The position numbers and the translations under genes were made by a program. From DASXIW01 sp036497785 (GTDB taxonomy: Bacteria > Pseudomonadota > Alphaproteobacteria > Acetobacterales > Acetobacteraceae), in assembly GCA_036497785.1 (NCBI GenBank), contig DASXIW010000288.1:1-6545 (forward strand): 6,545 nucleotides of DNA, read 5' to 3'. The notes under the pieces were generated by a model, which had not been told where the DNA came from, did no database searches, and saw nothing but the letters and a program-made list of their open reading frames with translations. Shown here one piece after another: positions 1 to 5,137 of this stretch. Each line of letters opens with the position of its first letter. Position 1 is the first letter of the stretch.

Positions 1-1104
1 GGGGGCGAGCGACGCGTTGTTCTTCGAGCCGATATCGATGTGGCCACCGGCCGCGAGACCGCCGAAGGTGCCGACCAAGCCGCCATCGAAGTAGTTGAAG
101 CCCTTGAAGTTGACCGGGTCAGGAGTCGGGTTGGCGTCGGAGACGACGCCGGAATGGACCCAGTTGCCTTCGGCGACCACGCCCACCGGACCGAACGCCC
201 CGCGATAGCGGCCGCCGATGGTGGTCATGTTACGCCGGGTGGCGAGCTGGCTGGCGATCAGGCTGTTGGGGCCGGCGAGCGAGGTGACCGTGGCGCAGCC
301 CACGCTGATCGTGTTGGTGGACACGTTGACGTTCGCGTTCGCGCCGGTGCCAGCGCAAGCACCATCCCCCGAGGTCTGGTTGGAGCTGGGCTCCCAGTCC
401 ACACCAAAGTCGAAGCCCGAGAAGTTCGGCGACAGATAGATGATCTTCGAGGTGCCGTAGAAGGCACTGCTATCGGGGAAGTTCCAGGTCAGCGACGTGC
501 CCACGCCGTTCGACTGGCCACCGATGAACAGGGCGGGCAGATCGCCATCCCAGCCGCCTTGATAGTCGAAGTTTTCGAAGGTACCGACCAGGAACAGACC
601 CTGTATGCCGTCGGTCTGGCCGAAGCGCAGCGTGCCGAGCTTGTCGGTGCCGACATAGCCCGTCTCACGACGCCAGAACAGGGTGTTGCCGGCGGTGCCG
701 TTGCCGTTAGCAAAGGCCTGATTGATGCCGATGCCGCCGCTATTCTGGCGGATTTCCAAGGAGGCGCCGTATTTGATGCCGTTCGGCGTCTCGCCGTCGA
801 AGGCGGGATAGATACGGGCATATTCGCCGAAATAATACGGCGCATACTTGGCGGTGACGCCCTGCGGGTTCTTGTAGGCGTTATCGCTGCCCCCACCGAC
901 CATGAAATCGGCGACCAGGCGGACGTTCAGGCGGACCACGGCGGTGCCGGGCATTGGCGCGCTAGCCGGAACCGAGGCGCTGGAGGAGGGGTTAGGGGGC
1001 GGGGTCACAACGACGGTTGGCGGAACCACCTGGGCATTGGCCATCGTGGCCAGACCCGCGGTCGCGCCGATCATGGCCGTTGCGGCCAATAGGAGCTTAC
1101 GCAT
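1..1104 (-). CDS. Outer-membrane porin, Acetobacteraceae type (3' end cut by window edge)
   Basis: An outer-membrane beta-barrel channel for passive diffusion of small solutes. The first 368 codons are present and remain open at base 1, so the C-terminal strands are missing. Residues 1-24 are a clear signal peptide (MRKLLLAATA start, Ala-rich core, cleavage after ANA). Residues 25-54 are a Pro/Ser/Ala/Val-rich stretch before the first strand (VVRLNVRL). The barrel then shows alternating aromatic and glycine strands: YYFGEYARIYPAFDG (90-104), GIKYGASLEIRQ (109-120), WRRETGYVGTDKLGTLRFG (144-162), GTFENFDYQGGWDGDLP (174-190), KIIYLSPNFSGFDFGVDWEPS (220-240, split by turns) and RRNMTTIGGRYRGAFGPVGVV (290-310, approximate). 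Two cysteines (250 and 270) lie in a long Gly/Asn/Thr-rich segment, probably an external loop. The start is set by AGGAGG six bases before ATG and by the signal peptide. Family assignment is by recognition of these blocks; the transported solute is unknown. Confidence 0.9.
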   Translation of the reverse strand, partial: MRKLLLAATAMIGATAGLATMANAQVVPPTVVVTPPPNPSSSASVPASAPMPGTAVVRLNVRLVADFMVGGGSDNAYKNPQGVTAKYAPYYFGEYARIYPAFDGETPNGIKYGASLEIRQNSGGIGINQAFANGNGTAGNTLFWRRETGYVGTDKLGTLRFGQTDGIQGLFLVGTFENFDYQGGWDGDLPALFIGGQSNGVGTSLTWNFPDSSAFYGTSKIIYLSPNFSGFDFGVDWEPSSNQTSGDGACAGTGANANVNVSTNTISVGCATVTSLAGPNSLIASQLATRRNMTTIGGRYRGAFGPVGVVAEGNWVHSGVVSDANPTPDPVNFKGFNYFDGGLVGTFGGLAAGGHIDIGSKNNASLAP

Positions 1105-1110
1105 TCAAAT

Positions 1111-1116
1111 CCTCCT
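1111..1116 (-). promoter_or_regulatory. Shine-Dalgarno site of the porin gene
   Basis: On the minus strand this reads AGGAGG, a full match to the anti-Shine-Dalgarno core, followed by six bases (ATTTGA) and then the porin ATG at 1104. It is the strongest ribosome binding site in the window, as expected for an abundant porin. It lies just downstream of the third leader hairpin and is not itself inside an obvious stem. Confidence 0.85.
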
Positions 1117-1134
1117 CGTTTCACCGGCAGAACC

Positions 1135-1223
1135 GGCGGAAAAACCAGGCCCCGCCCCGTTTCCCACCGGATTGCCACTGTCCTAGAAACGACAGCGGCA
1201 ACCCCCCAACGGGTGGGGCTGCC
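1135..1223 (-). promoter_or_regulatory. Structured 5' leader of the porin mRNA (three hairpins)
   Basis: Read on the porin strand, three stems lie side by side. Hairpin 1 pairs 1223-1215 (GGCAGCCCC) with 1205-1197 (GGGGTTGCC): 9 pairs, one G-U, 9-base loop. Hairpin 2 pairs 1201-1191 (TTGCCGCTGTC) with 1182-1172 (GACAGTGGCAA): 11 pairs, one G-U, 8-base loop. Hairpin 3 pairs 1168-1160 (GGTGGGAAA) with 1143-1135 (TTTTCCGCC, register with two G-U pairs): 9 pairs, loop of 16 bases rich in G. All four wobble positions become A-C mismatches on the plus strand, so the folds belong to porin-strand RNA. Hairpins 1 and 2 share bases 1197-1201. Neither is followed by a U tract, so they do not look like ordinary terminators. 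A role in mRNA stability or porin expression control is inference; no known RNA family is recognised. Confidence 0.5.
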
Positions 1224-1235
1224 AGACCCGAAACG

Positions 1236-1265
1236 AGTATTGGACGCGAAATTATCAATCTGCAA
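1236..1265 (-). promoter_or_regulatory. Candidate sigma-70-type promoter of the porin gene (weak)
   Basis: On the minus strand TTGCAG (1265-1260) is followed after 18 bases by AATACT (1241-1236); matches to TTGACA and TATAAT are 3/6 and 4/6. Transcription would start near 1229, a few bases before hairpin 1 of the leader, giving a leader of about 125 bases. A second possible -10, GATAAT (1256-1251, 5/6), has no good -35 at a normal distance. This AT-richer stretch stands out from its GC-rich surroundings, but the match is modest. It could equally be another spot in the 1224-1368 gap. Confidence 0.3.
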
Positions 1266-1271
1266 TCGTTA

Positions 1272-1281
1272 GAACATGTTC
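1272..1281. promoter_or_regulatory. Perfect 10-bp palindrome upstream of the porin, possible operator (weak)
   Basis: GAACATGTTC is its own reverse complement. It lies just upstream of the weak porin promoter candidate, where a dimeric regulator could bind. A 10-bp palindrome is expected several times by chance in a window this size, and no known operator was matched: the alphaproteobacterial LexA box is the direct repeat GTTC-N7-GTTC, which this is not. The rest of 1282-1368, between this site and the end of the tenI-like gene, holds a loose inverted repeat (CGAAATC at 1326-1332, GATTTCG at 1356-1362) and nothing else I can name. Confidence 0.12.
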
Positions 1282-1368
1282 ACTTGGCCTTCATGGAACA
1301 CTGTGGCTGATCGGCAACAGATGCCCGAAATCTCGTTTTTATCTCGGTTCTTTCCGATTTCGCGTTTG

Positions 1369-2001
1369 TTATGGTTTCAGCGAACTGATCGCCCCCGCCC
1401 CGGCAGCCCAGCGCTTCGGCAAGCGCTTCGCCGACATGCCATCGATTCCGCCCAGCGCGGCCACTCCGTGCCCGACATATCGGGCACCGCCGGCCCAGCG
1501 TAGCAACCCCAGTCCTGAAGCGCCGGGATGACTGGCGCTGACAAGGACCGGCGACAGAAAGGCGAGCGTCGCACCATGTCGGTCGGCACGTCGGACATCC
1601 ATTATATGGTGGGCTGAACTGGTAATGAGCTTCCATCTCGGCGGTGCGTGGGCAGGCCAGCGTCCGGCGCGCAAATGCAGCCCGGCCCGGAGCGATCGGG
1701 CCAGGCGCCAGTCGCCGGCAACGACGAGTGACAGTCGTCGTTGCCGGCAGATGCGGGCGAGCGCCTGCCCCAGCGCGGCGCGGTGCCGGTCGTGATCATG
1801 GCGCAACACGATGCCGCAAAGGCCCTTGGGCAGCCGGCATGCGGCGGCGACGGGGTCGGGCAGGCGCGCCGCATCCGTGAAGAGCCATAAGGGCGGCGTT
1901 GTTGCCGGACCCCACCCCGAACGTAGACCGAGCTTTTGCGCCGCCACCCGTGTAGAACGAGCCTTGACCGCGCGCGCCCATGCGACAAGCCTTGTGTCCA
2001 T
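1369..2001 (-). CDS. Thiamine phosphate synthase / TenI-family protein
   Basis: A cytoplasmic TIM-barrel protein of the ThiE/TenI family, which joins the thiazole and pyrimidine halves of thiamine (ThiE) or isomerises the thiazole (TenI). From ATG at 2001 it has 210 residues, normal for the family. Recognisable blocks in order: LWLFTD (38-43, first strand), GIVLRHD (63-69), LVVAGD (92-97), AGLHLR (106-111), TSSAH (127-131), LSPVLVSASHPGASGLG (149-165), AALGGI (181-186) and a final AGAGAI. Several canonical ThiE ligands are changed: QLReK is VLRHD, the N of the ND pair is Gly, HLGQxD lacks its Asp, and TxTK is SASH. The protein may therefore be TenI-like or act otherwise, though databases usually call such proteins thiamine phosphate synthase. 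The start is uncertain: a GTG at 2016 is upstream in frame, and residues 1-35 are poorly conserved in character. The gene diverges from yggS and points at the porin gene. Confidence 0.8.
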   Translation of the reverse strand: MDTRLVAWARAVKARSTRVAAQKLGLRSGWGPATTPPLWLFTDAARLPDPVAAACRLPKGLCGIVLRHDHDRHRAALGQALARICRQRRLSLVVAGDWRLARSLRAGLHLRAGRWPAHAPPRWKLITSSAHHIMDVRRADRHGATLAFLSPVLVSASHPGASGLGLLRWAGGARYVGHGVAALGGIDGMSAKRLPKRWAAGAGAISSLKP

Positions 2002-2692
2002 GACCCATTCCGCCACTGAAGCCGATTATCCCCACGTGCCGGCGGCATTGCGCGCCGTGCGGGAGCGCATCGCCGCCGCCGCGATCCGTGCCGGGCGCCG
2101 GCCCGAAGATGTCACGCTTGTCGCCGTATCCAAAACCCATGCGGCCGCAGCCGTGCTGGCCGCCTTGGGCGCCGGGCAGCTGCATTTCGGAGAGAACCGG
2201 GTGCAGGAGGCGGCGACGAAATTTCCCGCGCTGCGCGCGAGCCATCCCGGCCTGCGCCTGCACGTGATCGGGGGGCTGCAAACCAACAAGGCGCGGGATG
2301 CCATGCGGGTGGCAGATGTGATCGAGACGCTGGATCGGCCGAAGCTTGCCGACGCCATCGCCGAGGCGATCGCCCGGGAAGGCCACACGCCCGAGCTTCT
2401 GGTCCAAGTGAACGTGGGCGACGAGGCACAGAAATCCGGCGTCTCCCGCGCGGAGGCCGATCACTTCATCGCGACATGCCGGGAGCGTTTCGGGGCTGCC
2501 TTGACCGGACTGATGTGTATTCCCCCCGCCGAAGGCGATCCGAGACCGCATTTTGACTGGCTGGCGGCCTGCGCGCGGCGCTTCGGCCTGCCGGTCGTCT
2601 CCATGGGCATGTCCGGGGATTTCGAGACCGCGATTGCGCATGGGGCTACCCATGTCCGCATCGGTTCGGCGATTTTTGGCCAACGTGGCTGA
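2000..2692 (+). CDS. yggS: YggS family pyridoxal-phosphate homeostasis protein
   Basis: A small cytoplasmic PLP-binding protein (YggS/PLPBP/YBL036C family, fold III alanine-racemase-like single domain). It is known to buffer PLP and affect amino-acid and B6 balance without clear catalysis. The 230 residues match the family length. The PLP lysine is K45 in VAVSKTH (41-47). Other hallmarks are HFGENRVQEA (62-71), IGGLQTNKAR (90-99), LVQVNVG (134-140) with QKSG (144-147), GLMCIPP (170-176), SMGMSGDFETAI (201-212, phosphate-binding region) and the closing VRIGSAIFGQR (219-229). The common IGxLQxNK signature is kept, with Gly at the variable position. The ATG at 2000 is chosen because the family starts about 40 residues before the PLP lysine. 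There is no clear Shine-Dalgarno upstream, and this ATG overlaps the start of the divergent tenI-like gene by two bases. Confidence 0.95.
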   Translation: MTHSATEADYPHVPAALRAVRERIAAAAIRAGRRPEDVTLVAVSKTHAAAAVLAALGAGQLHFGENRVQEAATKFPALRASHPGLRLHVIGGLQTNKARDAMRVADVIETLDRPKLADAIAEAIAREGHTPELLVQVNVGDEAQKSGVSRAEADHFIATCRERFGAALTGLMCIPPAEGDPRPHFDWLAACARRFGLPVVSMGMSGDFETAIAHGATHVRIGSAIFGQRG

Positions 2693-2717
2693 TCGGCCTG
2701 CGCTGGCATTGCCGGCG

Positions 2718-2736
2718 CGCACCACGCCGTGGTGCG
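2718..2736. terminator. 19-bp perfect inverted repeat after yggS, possible terminator
   Basis: CGCACCACG and CGTGGTGCG flank a single C, so RNA can form an 8-bp stem (CGCACCAC with GTGGTGCG) closed by a GCC loop. It begins 26 bases after the yggS stop. There is no following T run, so it is not a textbook intrinsic terminator. It could end yggS transcription, protect the mRNA 3' end, or serve as an operator for kup downstream. Its length and perfection make chance unlikely, but the role is inferred. Confidence 0.4.
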
Positions 2737-2759
2737 GCGACCGATTCAGCATGCTTGCA

Positions 2760-2772
2760 CGATGCGGCATCG
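2760..2772. repeat. 13-bp inverted repeat in the yggS-kup gap
   Basis: CGATGC and GCATCG flank a central G. It lies 24 bases after the 19-bp repeat, with the 8-bp palindrome AGCATGCT (2748-2755) between them. It may be part of a kup regulatory region or an operator, but it is short and unsupported by any known consensus. No convincing promoter could be picked in 2693-2881; TTGCAC at 2755-2760 followed 17 bases later by TATCGG matches only 3/6 at each box. Confidence 0.2.
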
Positions 2773-2881
2773 CAGCGTATCGGGCGAACAATCGGGGCGG
2801 GGATTTTCGTAGCATGAGCACCTTGGCGTCGTGTCAGGCGTTGCCGCATCCGGGGTTGTGGCGCAGAGACGAGGTGGCGGC

Positions 2882-4771
2882 GTGACGACGGTCGCCGCTG
2901 CGCTGGCCCGGCCGCAACCGCTGCGTCTGGCGGCATTGCTGGGGGTGCTGGGCGTCGTCTACGGCGATATCGGCACCAGCCCGCTTTATGCCTTCAAGGC
3001 GAGCCTGGAGCATTTCCAGGGGGGTGGCCCGGCGACGTGGCAGGTGTTGGGGATCCTGTCGCTGATCTTCTGGTCGCTGATCCTGATCGTCACGGTAAAA
3101 TATGTGCTGCTGGTGATGCGGGCGGACAACCACGGCGAGGGCGGCATCCTGGCGCTGATGGCGCTGGCCCAGCGCGTGTCCATCGATGCCAGGACGCGCA
3201 ACGTGCTGGCGCTGGTCGGTATCGGGGGTGCGTGCCTGTTCTTCGGCGACGGCGTTATCACCCCGGCTATCTCGGTGCTGTCGGCCGTGGAAGGGCTGGA
3301 AATCTCGACTCCGGCCTTGCAGCAATTCGTGCTGCCAATCTCGGCCGTGGTGATCATTGTGCTGTTCGTGATCCAGTGGCGCGGCACCGGCAGCGTTGGA
3401 CGCGTGTTCGGACCCGTGATGGCGCTGTGGTTCGGCGCGATCGGCCTGCTGGGCCTGGCTCAGGTGCTGATCCACCCATTCATCCTGCTGGCGCTGTCGC
3501 CGAGCTACGCGGCGGGGCTGATGCTCCATTATAAGTGGCTAGCGTTTGTGGCGCTGGGTTCCATCGTGCTGGCGGTGACCGGGGCGGAGGCACTTTATGC
3601 CGATATGGGACATTTCGGGGCGCGGCCGATCCGGCTTGCGTGGCTGTGGTTCGTGCTGCCTTGCCTGGTGCTGAATTATTTCGGCCAGGGGGCGCTGGTC
3701 CTGGACGAGCCCGAGGCCGTGGTGAACCCGTTTTATTTGATGGCGCCGCATTGGTTTCGCCTGCCGATGGTTCTTCTCGCCACGGTGGCGACGGTGATCG
3801 CCAGCCAGGCGCTGATCTCAGGCGCCTATTCCGTGGCACGGCAATGCGTGCAGCTCGGCTTCCTGCCGCGCATGACGGTGACCCATACCAGTGCCACCGA
3901 AGAGGGTCAAATCTACGTACCGCAGATCAATTCCGCGCTGATGCTGGGCGTGCTCATTCTGGTGTTCGCGTTCCGCACCAGCGACAATTTGGCTGCCGCC
4001 TATGGCATCGCGGTGACCGGAACCTTCATCTGCACCTGCGTGCTGGCGACCGTGGTGTTCCGACGCCAGTTCGGCTGGTCGCGCCCGGCGACAATCGCGG
4101 TGTTCGGCGGCTTCTTTGTGATCGACGTGGTGTTTTTTGCCGCCAACGCGCTGAAAGTGCCGGAAGGCGGCTGGGTGCCGCTGGTGCTCGGCCTGGCGAT
4201 GATGGCGCTGATGACATCGTGGAAGCGCGGACGGGATCTGCTGCTGGAACGCTGGAAGCAGGACAGCCTGCCGCTTGCCTCGTTCCTGGCGCGGCTGCCG
4301 CAGAGCCGCACGATCCGGGTGCCGGGGATGGCGGTGTTCATGACGGGCAATCCCGATTACGTTCCCGGCGCGCTGCTGCATAATCTGAAGCACAACAAGG
4401 TGCTGCATGAGCGGGTGCTGTTCGTGACGGTGCAGAACCTTGATGTGCCGGAGGTGCCAGCCGACGAACGCAGCCGGGTAACCGAGCTGGCGCCCGGGCT
4501 GCATAAGGTGGTGATCCATTACGGCTTCATGGAAAGCCCGAACCTTCCGCGCGATCTGGCGGCGCTCCACACGCAAGGCGTGAAGTTTGATCCGATGCAA
4601 GTCAGCTACTTCCTGGGGCGCGAAACATTGGTGGCGGCCAGCGTGCCGCGGATGCCGGTGTGGCGCCACTGGCTGTTTATGTTGATGGCACGCAACGCCG
4701 TCTCGGCCACCGAATTCTTCCGGATCCCCAGCGACCGCGTCGTGGAGCTGGGCGTGCGCGTGGCGATCTGA
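2882..4771 (+). CDS. kup: Kup potassium uptake permease (KUP/HAK/KT family)
   Basis: An inner-membrane K+/H+ symporter that takes up potassium at low external levels or low pH. It has 629 residues from GTG 2882, against 622 in E. coli Kup. The membrane part (about residues 15-446) has the usual 12 hydrophobic segments with family motifs: VVYGDIGTSPLYAF (25-38), MRADNHGEGG (79-88), GDGVITPAISV (122-132), GAEALYADMGHFG (234-246), LNYFGQGALVL (264-274), IASQALISGAYS (306-317) and SDNLAAAYGIAVTGT (367-381). The cytoplasmic C-terminal domain carries LLHNLKHNKVLHERV and YGFMESPNLP and ends VVELGVRVAI. GTG 2882 is preferred because GAGG (2871-2874) sits seven bases upstream and homologues start about 25 residues before GDIGTSP. 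An in-frame GTG at 2831 would add 17 residues but has no ribosome site. No key motif is missing. Its TGA is followed at once by the ATG of the next gene. Confidence 0.97.
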   Translation: MTTVAAALARPQPLRLAALLGVLGVVYGDIGTSPLYAFKASLEHFQGGGPATWQVLGILSLIFWSLILIVTVKYVLLVMRADNHGEGGILALMALAQRVSIDARTRNVLALVGIGGACLFFGDGVITPAISVLSAVEGLEISTPALQQFVLPISAVVIIVLFVIQWRGTGSVGRVFGPVMALWFGAIGLLGLAQVLIHPFILLALSPSYAAGLMLHYKWLAFVALGSIVLAVTGAEALYADMGHFGARPIRLAWLWFVLPCLVLNYFGQGALVLDEPEAVVNPFYLMAPHWFRLPMVLLATVATVIASQALISGAYSVARQCVQLGFLPRMTVTHTSATEEGQIYVPQINSALMLGVLILVFAFRTSDNLAAAYGIAVTGTFICTCVLATVVFRRQFGWSRPATIAVFGGFFVIDVVFFAANALKVPEGGWVPLVLGLAMMALMTSWKRGRDLLLERWKQDSLPLASFLARLPQSRTIRVPGMAVFMTGNPDYVPGALLHNLKHNKVLHERVLFVTVQNLDVPEVPADERSRVTELAPGLHKVVIHYGFMESPNLPRDLAALHTQGVKFDPMQVSYFLGRETLVAASVPRMPVWRHWLFMLMARNAVSATEFFRIPSDRVVELGVRVAI

Positions 4772-5116
4772 ATGGTGCGGGTCCTTATGCTGCTGGCCCA
4801 CGGGCCGGGCCAGCCCGAAGGCGACCTGGCGCACCGGCTGGAAGCCATCGTTGCGTTGACGCCACAAGGGCTGCTGGACGAGGCGGCGCTGGGCGAGGCG
4901 CCCTGGCCGACCCGGCGCATGCTGCCGGATGGCATGGAGCGACAGGGCGATATTGTCCGCACCGATGATGGTTGGGCGCTGCGCGGGCGCGCCGGCGAGG
5001 ATTCGCCGCATTCCGCCATCGAGGCAACGCTGTTCCGGCCGGGCGAATACGTGACGCTGCGGCCGCCAGCCCAGGACCCGCTGGTGTTCCGGATCGTGGA
5101 TGTTCGGGCGGAGTGA
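4772..5116 (+). CDS. Conserved-looking small hypothetical protein coupled to kup
   Basis: I do not recognise this 114-residue protein. Its ATG follows the kup TGA with no gap (TGAATG) and no Shine-Dalgarno lies close before it, so translation probably depends on ribosomes finishing kup. It has no signal peptide or membrane segment; the first ten residues (MVRVLMLLAH) look like a buried strand. It contains about 18 acidic and 12 arginine residues but no lysine, cysteine or asparagine, giving a net negative charge. The end looks like a small beta domain: SAIEATLFRPGEYVTLRPP followed by PLVFRIVDV, with a tyrosine-threonine strand and a hydrophobic final strand. Third-codon GC bias matches its neighbours, the frame is open across its length, and it fills the space exactly up to the convergent hairpin, so it is very likely real. 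A role linked to potassium transport is only inferred from coupling. Confidence 0.75.
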   Translation: MVRVLMLLAHGPGQPEGDLAHRLEAIVALTPQGLLDEAALGEAPWPTRRMLPDGMERQGDIVRTDDGWALRGRAGEDSPHSAIEATLFRPGEYVTLRPPAQDPLVFRIVDVRAE

Positions 5117-5137
5117 AGGCAAGGTCGGGCCTTGCCT
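5117..5137. terminator. Hairpin between convergent genes, likely bidirectional terminator
   Basis: AGGCAAGG (5117-5124) and CCTTGCCT (5130-5137) form a perfect 8-bp stem with a TCGGG loop. It starts directly after the TGA of the 114-residue gene and its last base is the first base of the maf stop complement, so it fills the whole gap between the two convergent genes. Being symmetric, it can fold in transcripts from either side. T runs are absent on both sides, so it is not a canonical intrinsic terminator; position and perfection are the main support. Confidence 0.6.

Noticed and set aside
40..1092. 350-codon plus-strand open frame across the porin gene
   Set aside because: It is antisense to a porin with signal peptide, ribosome site and recognisable family blocks. 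Its translation is compositionally odd (Gly/Ala/Val/Asp/Arg-rich, no domain), as expected of a shadow frame in GC-rich DNA.
1272..1281. GAACATGTTC as a LexA/SOS box
   Set aside because: The alphaproteobacterial LexA site is GTTC-N7-GTTC, and Gram-positive sites need four bases between GAAC and GTTC. Here there are two, and no SOS gene is near.
1326..1362. Inverted repeat CGAAATC / GATTTCG after the tenI-like gene as its terminator
   Set aside because: The loop is 23 bases and no T run follows on the minus strand, so a terminator call is not supported.
1602..2048. 148-codon minus-strand frame and other frames over 1280-1880
   Set aside because: They overlap the TenI-family gene in other frames and show no motifs; only the 1369-2001 minus frame gives a coherent protein.
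2755..2783. TTGCAC-N17-TATCGG as a kup promoter
   Set aside because: Only three of six bases match in each box and it overlaps an inverted repeat. It is too weak to annotate.
1796..2821. 341-codon minus-strand open frame antisense to yggS and overlapping the tenI-like gene
   Set aside because: yggS is certain on the other strand, and the tenI-like frame, not this one, carries the family motifs in the overlap. The product has no recognisable domain.
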